Shown here: positions 40,756 through 48,921 of the stretch, piece by piece
Position numbering within the stretch: the stretch's first letter is position 1
Layout: each line of letters starts with the position of its first letter
NCBI RefSeq assembly: GCF_900016645.1
Contig: NZ_CDGJ01000066.1
DNA from: Acididesulfobacillus acetoxydans
Lineage (GTDB): Bacteria; Bacillota; Desulfitobacteriia; Desulfitobacteriales; Desulfitobacteriaceae
Length of the DNA: 64,000 nucleotides
Direction: 5' to 3' (one strand)
Program-made: the position numbers and the translations under genes
Notes under the pieces: generated by a model
What the model was told of the DNA's origin: nothing
Database searches by the model: none
What the model saw: the letters and a program-made list of their open reading frames with translations, nothing else

Positions 40756-40998
40756 CATCAGTTGCTCATCACCTTCAGAGTCTTAGGCCATGGCCTCAAT
40801 CATCAGCCAGGTGGTAAATTGGGCGAAACGATCCTCAGGAGCGAGCGGCAAGACCAGGGAATTCGAATATCTCTGCCGATGCCAGTGTACAGAAGCGGCC
40901 GCGGGAGGAATTTACGCAAAAGATCGCGAATAGTAGAAAATGCGACCCCCAAAGCGGTCGCAAATTGAATGCCCTGACACGGCTGAGGGAGGAAGAGC

Positions 40999-41352
40999 AT
41001 GGCGACAGTATATGAAGTATGCGCCATCGTGATGACCGTTTTCCTGGGAGTTTTGGCTTTTGAAGCGGCTTTAGCGGTGTATTCCCTGCGCAAGCTGACG
41101 GAGGAAGCGAGACATACTCTGCAAAATGCCAACGTTCAGCTGCCGGCGCTTCTTGAGAATGTTCTGGCAGTCGCCCGGAAGGTTCGGGTAACCAGCGAAT
41201 TAGTGGAGGATGGCGTCAGCCGGGCGGCCGCCGGTATGGCCAAGGTCAAAGGGGAGCCGCTGCTTTTTCTCGTGAATAGTTTAGCCGCGGTCAAGGAAGG
41301 CTTAAGCCTGTGGGAGAAGATTCGCGCCCGCCAAAGCCAGCCGGACAAGTAG
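40999..41352 (+). CDS. DUF948-like membrane protein
   Basis: 117 residues. One N-terminal membrane helix (VYEVCAIVMTVFLGVLAFEAALAVYSL) is followed by an amphipathic helical region with regularly spaced hydrophobics (LTEEARHTLQNANVQLPALLENVLAVARKVRVTSELVEDGVSRAA). This is the pattern of DUF948 proteins. GAGGGAGGAAGAGC precedes the ATG. Paired convergently with a YtxH-type gene, a common partner of DUF948 genes in Firmicutes (general stress/envelope). Confidence 0.8.
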   Translation: MATVYEVCAIVMTVFLGVLAFEAALAVYSLRKLTEEARHTLQNANVQLPALLENVLAVARKVRVTSELVEDGVSRAAAGMAKVKGEPLLFLVNSLAAVKEGLSLWEKIRARQSQPDK

Positions 41353-41366
41353 GACGCGGGGTTTTT

Positions 41367-41666
41367 TCACTCCGGCCCGTGGTTTTCGGCTTGCGGCTCC
41401 CGATCTCTGATTGGAATGGTGACGTACCCGGGTTTGGCGCTGCCGGTCGCTTCCTGCAGGAAAGACTGCAAATCTTCGGTCAAGCGCTTGGCTTTGGCTA
41501 GCCATTGCGGATCTCCGACCCGTTCGGTCAGAGCCTGCGCCAGGTCGCTGCGCAAGTCACGGCCGCTTTTGGGGGCGATAAGGAGCCCGGTTATGGCTCC
41601 GGCCAGTCCGCCGACCAAAGCGGCGGCAGCGATTGTTCCCAGGTTGCAGCGGCGGGGATTTTCCAT
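41367..41666 (-). CDS. YtxH family membrane-anchored protein
   Basis: 99 residues from the ATG at 41666. A glycine-rich membrane helix (TIAAAALVGGLAGAITGLLIAPKSGRDLRSDL) with the typical LIAPKSGRELR-type motif identifies the YtxH family. The charged helical tail may form a coiled coil. The AAAGGA site is somewhat far from the ATG. It converges on the DUF948 gene with 14 bases between stops. Confidence 0.88.
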   Translation of the reverse strand: MENPRRCNLGTIAAAALVGGLAGAITGLLIAPKSGRDLRSDLAQALTERVGDPQWLAKAKRLTEDLQSFLQEATGSAKPGYVTIPIRDREPQAENHGPE

Positions 41667-41887
41667 AAACAAATCATTCCTTTCTCGGATCAATGATCAA
41701 TGCCGGTTCCCGCATCAGTACCGGCTATGAGCCGGAGCCAGTCTGGGGGCCGGCCGCTGATATGGGCCCGGGGGTCTCCCCCGGTGAGATTCCTTAGCTT
41801 TATCCTAACACAAGGTGCCTGTAACCGGGAGTATTTTTTCGAGGCGACCTTGAGGCCCCAGCAAAGTGGCGTGAGCAGAGTGAACTC

Positions 41888-41905
41888 GTTCAACTAAAGT
41901 TGAAC
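41888..41905. promoter_or_regulatory. Inverted repeat GTTCAAC-TAAA-GTTGAAC
   Basis: Perfect 7-base arms, about 125 bases upstream of the corrinoid protein start. It could be an operator; no promoter hexamers were convincingly placed around it. Confidence 0.4.
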
Positions 41906-42029
41906 ATAGTCCCGCCGCACCCGGAATGAGGTGGCCGGCGCCGGGTTGGATAGAATAGTCGCCAAGGGCAGCATTTTGTTGATGAGTATTTTTCTCCTAA
42001 GTGACGCGAAGCAAAGGGGTGAGGACGGT

Positions 42030-42683
42030 GTGAATGATTTTGAGCCGTTGATTGCCGCCGTCATGGCCGGAAAGCGGGAAGAAGCTGTTAATGAGTCCGC
42101 GAAGCTTCTTGAGACGGGAGCCACCCCGGAGCAGATCGTTCGGGACGGCCTTACCGTAGCTCTGGCTTTGCTGGGTCCTCGCTGCACGGCCGAGGATTTT
42201 AACCTTTTGGAAATATTGCTTGCCGGCCGCGCGATGATGTACGTGATCGATAAAGTCGTCCAACCGCGCCTGCAAGCGGGGACAAGCATGTTCGCCGCTC
42301 AACCGGGGATTGTTGTGGGAACGATCAAGGGTGATATCCACGATTTAGGCCGGCAGGTCCTCTCGGTCATTTTGAGGTCGGCAACGTACAGGGTGATTGA
42401 TTTGGGCAAAGATGTCGAACCGGAAGCATTTGCGGAATGCTGTGCCAAGGAAAAGGCACAGGCCATAGGCATCTCTAGCCTCATTACGGTCACTTCGCCT
42501 ACGATCCGCCGAGTGAAGGAGATCTGCCGGGCCCGAGGTCTCGGCCATATTCCGGTTGTGGCCGGGGGAGCGGCGGTGCGTCAGGCTTCGGCGGAATATC
42601 TGAATGTTGATTATGTGGCGCGTGACGTCTTTGACGGCTTGAATTATTTTTTACGGGAGGTGCCGCCCGATGGAAGCCTTTGA
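42030..42683 (+). CDS. Corrinoid (B12-binding) methyltransferase protein
   Basis: 217 residues from the GTG at 42030 (GGGGTGAGG upstream). A helical cap domain (FEPLIAAVMAGKREEAVNESAKLLETGATPEQIVRDGL) precedes a Rossmann-like cobalamin-binding domain with the diagnostic GTIKGDIHDLGRQVLSVIL (DxHxxG). Such MtaC/MtbC/MttC-like proteins carry a methyl group from a substrate-specific methyltransferase. The GTG choice gives the normal family length. Overlaps the next gene by 14 bases, so the pair works together. Confidence 0.92.
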   Translation: MNDFEPLIAAVMAGKREEAVNESAKLLETGATPEQIVRDGLTVALALLGPRCTAEDFNLLEILLAGRAMMYVIDKVVQPRLQAGTSMFAAQPGIVVGTIKGDIHDLGRQVLSVILRSATYRVIDLGKDVEPEAFAECCAKEKAQAIGISSLITVTSPTIRRVKEICRARGLGHIPVVAGGAAVRQASAEYLNVDYVARDVFDGLNYFLREVPPDGSL

Positions 42684-43680
42684 ACGGCTGCTGGCAACTT
42701 TGCGGGGGGAAAAGCCGGACAGGACTCCTTGGCTTCCCTTGATCTTTGGCGCGGCTTACGCTCACACGGGTCACTCCTTGTCCGAATACCTGCACCACCC
42801 GGAAATTATGGCGGCGGGCCAAGTCAAGGCCAGGCAGTATTTAAACGCGGATGCTCTGTTCGTCTTCGGGGACAATGCCATGGAGGCGGAAGCTCTGGGG
42901 TGCCGCCTCGATTACAGCCGGCCGTTCTACCCGTATGTGACTCAGATCCTGCTGGACGACTGGGACAAAGATAATATATTGCCACCCTGGCAAAATGGCG
43001 GGAATCGGATTCCCGTCCTGCTGGAAGTCTGCCGGCGCTTGAAACAGAGCGGCGGAGGCTTTCCCATCATCGCCCACGTGCTGGGTCCGGTGACCTTGGC
43101 GGCTCAATTATTCGGGATGGAGGAGTTTCTGTATTTTGCCGCGGATTTCCCGGAAAAGGTGCCTTCGTTGCTGGGGGAAACCCGGCGGGTGGGCTTGGAA
43201 ATTGCGAGAGCGTATAGAGAGGCCGGAGCAGATGCCATCCTTGTGGGTGACCCTTGCGCTTCGCCGTCTTTTTTCCCGGCGGAGTACTACCGGCGCTGGA
43301 TGCTGAAGGAGCATCAGGCCTTGATGCGGGGCTTGGCGGAGGAAGGTGTGCCGATACGCTGGTTAATGGTCACAGGCAATGTTACGGAGATTCTATCTGA
43401 CTTGGCCCGCACAGGGGCGGACGTTCTGACCGTAGATTATATGGTATCTCTCGACGCGGCTTTAGCGGTGCCTGCCGCCATTATAGCCGGCGGCCTAAAA
43501 CCCCATTTGTTTGCCTTGCCGGACAGCGACGAGCTCTATCGTGAGATCTCTGGGCTTGTGGAAAGATATCGGAGGCGCCCTGATTATTGGCTGAGTACGG
43601 GGTGCGAATTACCCTTGGAGGCCGATTGGAACATGCTCAAGCGGTTTGCTTCGAGGGCAGGGATTTCGAAAAAGGACTGA
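42670..43680 (+). CDS. Uroporphyrinogen decarboxylase-family methyltransferase (MtaA/MtbA-like)
   Basis: 336 residues of the UroD superfamily (MEAFERLLATLRGEKPDRTPWLPLIFGAAY...; GDPCASPSFF; STGCELPLEADWNMLKRF near the C-terminus, the usual zinc/thiol-activating region). In corrinoid systems this member moves the methyl group between the corrinoid protein and a thiol or tetrahydrofolate acceptor. No substrate-specific MtxB-type gene lies nearby, so the methyl donor is unknown. The context next to a kinase/sigma-54 pair may be coincidental or regulatory. Confidence 0.88.
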   Translation: MEAFERLLATLRGEKPDRTPWLPLIFGAAYAHTGHSLSEYLHHPEIMAAGQVKARQYLNADALFVFGDNAMEAEALGCRLDYSRPFYPYVTQILLDDWDKDNILPPWQNGGNRIPVLLEVCRRLKQSGGGFPIIAHVLGPVTLAAQLFGMEEFLYFAADFPEKVPSLLGETRRVGLEIARAYREAGADAILVGDPCASPSFFPAEYYRRWMLKEHQALMRGLAEEGVPIRWLMVTGNVTEILSDLARTGADVLTVDYMVSLDAALAVPAAIIAGGLKPHLFALPDSDELYREISGLVERYRRRPDYWLSTGCELPLEADWNMLKRFASRAGISKKD

Positions 43681-43690
43681 GCGGTGTGAC

Positions 43691-44950
43691 ATGACAAACA
43701 CGCAAACGGCTTTGGGTTCTTTGACGAAAGTCGTCAATCTCTTGAGTTTTGTGCCCTTAAACTTGCCGGAAAACCTTGAGTTTATTTTGGCGGAGGTTGA
43801 CCGCCTTTTCCAGCCCGAACAATTGGCGGTAAGCTTAGTCCGGTCACAAACCCGGGCGGTTTTTTCTTACCGCAGCCACAAGATTGTCCATTCGGGGGCG
43901 GAAGCGGGGCTGTGTCATTGCGGGAACTGCTCGCACGATTGTCCGGTTTTAAAGGACGCTCTGCCGGTTCTAAAGTTGACGCAAGACGAGACAGAGGGCT
44001 GTGCGCTTACGAAGGCGGAAAGAAGCCCTGCCCATGCCTGTTTACCCATTGTCGGCGGTAAGGAGGTATTGGGGATCTTGAGTTTAACGATGCCGGAGAG
44101 CGGAAATATTAAGATTGACGACTTGGAGATTCTCCTTGTTTTGACGAACCTTGTGGGGATCACGGTACAAAGAGACCAATTGTTGCAAAGTGTTGAGGAA
44201 GAAAAACGGGCTTTGCTGGAGGCTAATCTGCATTTGGGTGAACTGGCCGGCAATCTTCTTCGGGCCGAAAAACTGGCCACCGCGGGCAGGATGGCGGCGG
44301 ATATTGCCCATGAGATCAATAATCCCCTGGGTATTATTTCCGCGCGGGCGGAGTGCATCTTGTTGGAGCAGGGGGAGCATCTGCCGGAGGAGATCCGGGA
44401 AGATTTACGGGTGATTATCAAGCAGGCAAGACGGGTGGGTCAGATTTCCCGTACCGTTCTGAATATGGCTCGCACGCCTGCCGCGGCGGAGAAGGAGAAG
44501 TTTGATGTGCATGCCGCCATAGCGGAAGTCCTGTCCCTCGTGAAGACAACCCTGAGTAAAAGAGGTATCGCTCTGCACTATGAGGGACCGGCCGCCGGCC
44601 CCTTGTGGACAGCAGGAAACACTAACCACTTGCAGCAGGTTTTCCTGAACTTAGTCTGGAATGCTTTGGACGCCATGCTGGGGGAGGGTGAACTCTTGAT
44701 AAGACTGGGGCGGAATGCCGGCAAGATCATACTTCAGGTTCAGGACAGCGGCCCCGGGATTCCGCCGGCTTCCCGAGCCCTGATTTTCGAGCCTTTTTTT
44801 ACCACGAAAGATGCCGGACGGGGTACAGGCCTGGGCTTGGCTATCAGCCGCAAGCTGACGGAGGAGATGGGGGGAAGCTTGACCCTTGAGAATTCATCGA
44901 GGGGCGCCTGTTTTCAGATTGAGCTTGCCGAAATCGGACAGGGTGGGTAA
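43691..44950 (+). CDS. Soluble sensor histidine kinase with cysteine-rich GAF-like domain
   Basis: 419 residues, no membrane helices. A GAF-like sensor region (about 1-170) contains GLCHCGNCSHDCP (C75, C77, C80, C84) plus C104 and C117, a plausible iron-sulfur or metal site. Then a coiled linker (SVEEEKRALLEANLHLGELAGNLLRAEKLA), H-box IAHEINNPLGIISARAE and an HATPase domain (NTNHLQQVFLNLVWNALDAM, DSGPGIPPA, GRGTGLGLAISRKL). ATG at 43691. It lies 3 bases before the response regulator gene and upstream of nos, so a redox, NO or oxygen input to nos is a reasonable inference. Confidence 0.92.
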   Translation: MTNTQTALGSLTKVVNLLSFVPLNLPENLEFILAEVDRLFQPEQLAVSLVRSQTRAVFSYRSHKIVHSGAEAGLCHCGNCSHDCPVLKDALPVLKLTQDETEGCALTKAERSPAHACLPIVGGKEVLGILSLTMPESGNIKIDDLEILLVLTNLVGITVQRDQLLQSVEEEKRALLEANLHLGELAGNLLRAEKLATAGRMAADIAHEINNPLGIISARAECILLEQGEHLPEEIREDLRVIIKQARRVGQISRTVLNMARTPAAAEKEKFDVHAAIAEVLSLVKTTLSKRGIALHYEGPAAGPLWTAGNTNHLQQVFLNLVWNALDAMLGEGELLIRLGRNAGKIILQVQDSGPGIPPASRALIFEPFFTTKDAGRGTGLGLAISRKLTEEMGGSLTLENSSRGACFQIELAEIGQGG

Positions 44951-44953
44951 AGC

Positions 44954-46423
44954 ATGCCGAAAGTTCTAATCATTGACGACGAATTGGAAATGGCCCAGAC
45001 CTGTGCCCGTTTGCTGCGTCCCCTGCACCTGGAGTGCTTAATTGAGACGAATGGGCCGGATGCGCGGGAGCGGGTGAAAAGAGAATCATTTGATATCATC
45101 TTGACGGATCTGAAGATGCCCGGGTGTTCGGGGATGGAGATCGTGAGAGCGGCCACGGCCGGAACGAAGAGAGCCCTCGTGATCGTGGTTACCGGCTTTG
45201 GCAGTATCGATGTCGCTGTTGAAGCGATCAAAAGCGGGGCCTTTGATTTCCTGACCAAACCGTTTTCCGCCGAACAGCTGCGGGTCTGTGTGGAAAAGGC
45301 CCTGCGCGAGATTAAACTGACGAATGAAAATGAGGATTTAAAAGCCCAATTGCGGGCGGCTTACCCAATAGATGGTCTTACGGGCCGAAGCCCGAGCATT
45401 CAAGCGGCTTTTGCTCTCATCCGCAAGGTGGCGGCCACGGACGTCAGTGTTTTGATTCTGGGAGAAAGCGGCACCGGGAAGGAACTTTTCGCCCGCTCTA
45501 TCCACACGAACAGCCGCCGGATCGCCAAGCCATTTGTACCGATCGATTGTGCTTCTTTGCCGGAGAACCTACTGGAAAGCGAATTGTTCGGCTATGAAAA
45601 AGGGGCCTTTACCGGGGCCAATCAGACCAGGAGCGGGCTGATTGAATTAGCCCATGGCGGCACTTTGTTTCTCGATGAGTTAGGAGAACTAGGGCTTGGT
45701 TTGCAGTCTAAGCTGCTGAGGGTTCTTCAGGAGCGCACCCTTCGGCATTTGGGCGGGAAAGAATGGTTAGATGTTGACATACGCGTCATTGCCGCGACCA
45801 ACCTTGACCTTGAGCAAGCGATAAAGGAGAAAAAGTTTAGGGAGGACCTCTATTACCGGCTCAATGTCGTCAGGTTACAGTTGCCCCCTTTAAGGGAGAG
45901 GATCGAAGACATCCCTATGTTAGCCAGGGAGTTTTTGCGTGAGGCTAATGTGCGCTTAGGCAAGGACGTAGGGGGAATAGCGGAGGAGGCCCTGAGTCTT
46001 CTTGTTTCCTACCCTTGGCCGGGGAATATCCGGCAACTAAAAAATGCCATCGAGCGGGCCGTGGTTCTCTGTGAGACCACCGAGCTTGAGGCCGGGGATT
46101 TTGCGCCCGATATTCAGCCTCGGGATGCGGCCCGCGGCAGTGGGGTATACAACTTTGGCCGCGAAGATCCGGAAAGGGATGGGCGACAAGAAGCGGTAAG
46201 CGGCTTTGGGGCTTTGAACCCGGTGACGGTGTCCCCTGCCGATTTGCCCTCTCTGGAAGGATCCTATCGTGAAGCAAAAGAACGCTGGCTCAACTGTTTT
46301 CAGGAGAAATACTTAAAACAATTGCTTGAGCAGTCCCAAGGTAATATTTCCCGGGCGGCTCAATTGGCCCGGATTGATCGCAGAACCATTCACCGTTGGC
46401 TCACGGGGGGCCCGCCCAAGTGA
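44954..46423 (+). CDS. Sigma-54-dependent response regulator
   Basis: 489 residues. Receiver domain (IIDDELEMAQ, phospho-Asp in DIILTDLKMPG), AAA+ sigma-54 activation domain with Walker A LGESGTGKELFARSIH, the GAFTGA loop (EKGAFTGANQ) and DELGELGLGLQSKLLRVLQE. A Fis-type helix-turn-helix closes the protein (GNISRAAQLARIDRRTIHRWL). Partner of the preceding kinase. A sigma-54-type promoter and an inverted-repeat structure lie between this gene and nosZ, so nos is the obvious target. Confidence 0.95.
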   Translation: MPKVLIIDDELEMAQTCARLLRPLHLECLIETNGPDARERVKRESFDIILTDLKMPGCSGMEIVRAATAGTKRALVIVVTGFGSIDVAVEAIKSGAFDFLTKPFSAEQLRVCVEKALREIKLTNENEDLKAQLRAAYPIDGLTGRSPSIQAAFALIRKVAATDVSVLILGESGTGKELFARSIHTNSRRIAKPFVPIDCASLPENLLESELFGYEKGAFTGANQTRSGLIELAHGGTLFLDELGELGLGLQSKLLRVLQERTLRHLGGKEWLDVDIRVIAATNLDLEQAIKEKKFREDLYYRLNVVRLQLPPLRERIEDIPMLAREFLREANVRLGKDVGGIAEEALSLLVSYPWPGNIRQLKNAIERAVVLCETTELEAGDFAPDIQPRDAARGSGVYNFGREDPERDGRQEAVSGFGALNPVTVSPADLPSLEGSYREAKERWLNCFQEKYLKQLLEQSQGNISRAAQLARIDRRTIHRWLTGGPPK

Positions 46424-46564
46424 GATCTCCATGTCCCACCTTGCTGAGACAGATGGATCGCATGTGGGACCTGGAGATCCCAGTCGTACAGAAATTATGA
46501 AGAAAGGATGTTGGAAATTCGACCTTTTTGTTAGTAAAGTGTGAACTTCGTTAAAAATATAAAG

Positions 46565-46639
46565 TCCGCAAGTGCAAAGGTTTTTGGAGCCGAATTTTTG
46601 TTCGGTTGCCGAGTACTTTGCACTTTTTTGCTTTGCGGA
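46565..46639. promoter_or_regulatory. Nested inverted repeats upstream of the sigma-54 promoter
   Basis: Outer arms TCCGCAA (46565-46571) and TTGCGGA (46633-46639). Inside them is a perfect 10-bp pair AAGTGCAAAG (46570-46579) and CTTTGCACTT (46616-46625) followed by TTTT. A further CCGAA/TTCGG hairpin sits at the centre. It could terminate the regulator transcript, or be the enhancer (upstream activating sequence) bound by the regulator's Fis domain, or both. It ends 9 bases before the -24 element. Confidence 0.65.
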
Positions 46640-46647
46640 TAAAAAGT

Positions 46648-46664
46648 TTGGCACACTTTATGCT
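46648..46664 (+). promoter_or_regulatory. Sigma-54 promoter for the nos cluster
   Basis: TTGGCACACTTTATGCT matches the -24/-12 consensus TTGGCAC-N5-TTGCW with one mismatch (A for the first T of the -12). It is 186 bases upstream of nosZ and directly downstream of a sigma-54 activator gene, which makes the assignment strong. The remaining leader to 46849 holds no other recognised feature. Confidence 0.85.
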
Positions 46665-46849
46665 ACGCAAACTAAGTGACGACATCCACCAAGGAATGTG
46701 GTGGGGTTCACAAGAGAATGTGACGAGATCCTCAAAGGTATCAGCGGTCAATGAGGGAAGGGGTGGTATCCGATAGCTCAGCGCAAGGCGGTCTCAGGAA
46801 ACCCAAGACAAAGGTAAGTCTGACAGAACACAAAAGAGGGGTTGGAACA

Positions 46850-48733
46850 ATGTTTGAAAGGCAGTGGAAAAACTACAAAGGGCTGGCCATTATGCTTATT
46901 ATAGGCTTGATCGTAGGTGTAGCCGGGGGAAAGCTTACGTTTGACAGTGCTTCTCAGGTCCAAACAAACAGCGTGGTCAGCAGCAATGAGGGATGGGTTC
47001 CCCCAGGGCAGTTGGACCAGGCTTATATGTTTGCTTCCGGTGGTCAGTCTGGTAACATGGTGGTTTTTGGGATTCCTTCGATGCGCATTTTGAAGACCAT
47101 TCCGGTTTTCGATCCTTTTCCTGACACGGGATATGGCTTCACGCCCGCGACGAAAAAAATGCTCGGCAAGTATACTTGGGGAGATGCGCATCATCCGGTG
47201 ATGAGTCAGACCAAAGGGACATATGACGGGCAATTCGTCTGGGTCAACGATAAAGCGAACGACCGGATCGGGCAGGTGGATCTGCGAACCTTCACAACGA
47301 CTCAGATCTTAAATGTTCCCAATCTTATGGGGTTGCATTCCTTATCAACGGATCCGGAGAGCAAGTATTTGTTTACAGCGTCCGAGTTCAGTGCCCCGGT
47401 CGCTAACGGCAAACCCAACTACGCGCCCTTAAACACATGGGGACACCAGTATTATGGGGTTGCCGCTTGTGTGAACACCAATCGGGAAGGTCTGAAGGCT
47501 GGGCAACCGGGTAAAATGGGCCTAGATTATGAGATGTTGCTGCCTCCTTACGATTATGATTTGGCTTCGGTGGGCAAAGCTGACTCGGCAGGCTATGTTT
47601 TCTACACTTCCTATAACAGTGAGGAAGCCACCACTGATCTGGAAAAGAACTCGACAAAGTTCGACCGGGACCTGACTTTGTTCATGGATTATAAGGCCGC
47701 CCAAAAACTTATCGACGCGGGGAAATACGACGCGATCATCAACGGGGTAAAAGTTATCGATCCCCGCAAGCACCCGGGAATCGCCTGGTTGCTGCCGATT
47801 CCTAAGAATCCGCACGGTGTAGATGTCAGCCCCGACGGCAAATGGATTTGCTATTCCTCTAAGCTTGACCCCGTGGTGACCGTAATCAGCATGGACAAAC
47901 TGAAGCAAGCGATTGCCCATAAGGACTATGAAAAAACGACGTGGGGATTACCGGTGATCAAATGGCAGGATGTCCAGGAGGCCCAGATACCCGTCGGCGT
48001 CGGTCCGCTGCATACGCAATTTGACAATCAAGGGTATGCCTATACCAGCCTCTTCGTGGAGAGCGCGGTGACCAAATGGCAACTGGGTACCTGGAAAGTG
48101 ATCGACAAACAACCGGTCAATTATAATGTGGGGCACGTGGCCGTGGCCGGCGGAGACAGCGAGCATCCCTTTGGCCATTGGCTGGTCGCTCTGGACAAAA
48201 TGTCTCTGAACCGCTTTCTCCCGGTAGGCCCCGGTTATCCGGTGACAGAGCAGCTATTTGATATCAGCAAAGGGCCGAAAATGCAGTTAGTCAACGAGGC
48301 CCCGAGCGACCGGGAACCGCACTATGCAACCATTATTCCGGCCAACTTGATTCATCCGCTGAATGTTTATCCCAAAGACACAGCGCGGCCAAATTCTACC
48401 TGGAACGAGGCCCAGGCCAAAGTGGTCCGCAACGGTAAAGAGGTCAAAGTCTATATGACCGCTGTGCGCAGCCATTTTGTCCCCGACAACATTGAGGTCA
48501 ATCAGGGGGATCACGTGGACCTCTATTTAACCAATATTGAGCAGCAGCCTAACATCACGCACGGCCTGGCGATTTCTAAGTACAATATCAACCTGGCGGC
48601 CGACCCGGGGGAAACGGTCCGTGCCTCATTTACGGCCGATAAGGCCGGGACCTTTCCCTTCTATTGCACGGATTTCTGCTCCGCGCTGCATGAGGAAATG
48701 ATGGGCTATCTTCTGGTTAAACCACATTCTTAA
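46850..48733 (+). CDS. nosZ: Nitrous oxide reductase, clade II-like
   Basis: 627 residues from the ATG at 46850. It has a Sec-type hydrophobic N-terminus (LAIMLIIGLIVGVAGGKLTF) and no twin-arginine motif, a hallmark of clade II NosZ. The beta-propeller CuZ region includes GDAHHPVMSQTKGTYDGQ and further histidines (NPHGVDVSPDG, EPHYATIIPANLIHPLNVY). The C-terminal cupredoxin has the CuA motif FYCTDFCSALHEEMMGY. It reduces N2O to N2 outside the membrane. The HHP form of the first CuZ motif also resembles clade II rather than the HHVH of clade I. Preceded by GAGGGG. Confidence 0.96.
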   Translation: MFERQWKNYKGLAIMLIIGLIVGVAGGKLTFDSASQVQTNSVVSSNEGWVPPGQLDQAYMFASGGQSGNMVVFGIPSMRILKTIPVFDPFPDTGYGFTPATKKMLGKYTWGDAHHPVMSQTKGTYDGQFVWVNDKANDRIGQVDLRTFTTTQILNVPNLMGLHSLSTDPESKYLFTASEFSAPVANGKPNYAPLNTWGHQYYGVAACVNTNREGLKAGQPGKMGLDYEMLLPPYDYDLASVGKADSAGYVFYTSYNSEEATTDLEKNSTKFDRDLTLFMDYKAAQKLIDAGKYDAIINGVKVIDPRKHPGIAWLLPIPKNPHGVDVSPDGKWICYSSKLDPVVTVISMDKLKQAIAHKDYEKTTWGLPVIKWQDVQEAQIPVGVGPLHTQFDNQGYAYTSLFVESAVTKWQLGTWKVIDKQPVNYNVGHVAVAGGDSEHPFGHWLVALDKMSLNRFLPVGPGYPVTEQLFDISKGPKMQLVNEAPSDREPHYATIIPANLIHPLNVYPKDTARPNSTWNEAQAKVVRNGKEVKVYMTAVRSHFVPDNIEVNQGDHVDLYLTNIEQQPNITHGLAISKYNINLAADPGETVRASFTADKAGTFPFYCTDFCSALHEEMMGYLLVKPHS

Positions 48734-48876
48734 GCCGAGCGGATGCTTAAGCAAACAGGCGGAGGTTGAGTGCAAGCGAAAGTTTAATCGGTACTGTAGC
48801 CAAAGCAAAAAATCTGTCGGCATCGTGACGCGCTGCCTTGCTCCGCCGGGAAGCTTCAACCCGCAGGGCGCCAAAA

Positions 48877-48903
48877 GGCCGGGGCCGGTTCCCGGCCCCG
48901 GCC
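48877..48903 (+). terminator. Very stable 12-bp GC hairpin between nosZ and nosB
   Basis: Perfect arms GGCCGGGGCCGG and CCGGCCCCGGCC with a TTC loop, 19 bases before the nosB ATG. There is no T-tract. It more likely protects the nosZ message 3' end, or lowers expression of the downstream assembly genes relative to nosZ, than acts as a full terminator. Confidence 0.55.
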
Positions 48904-48921
48904 GGAAGGGAAGGATAAGGA

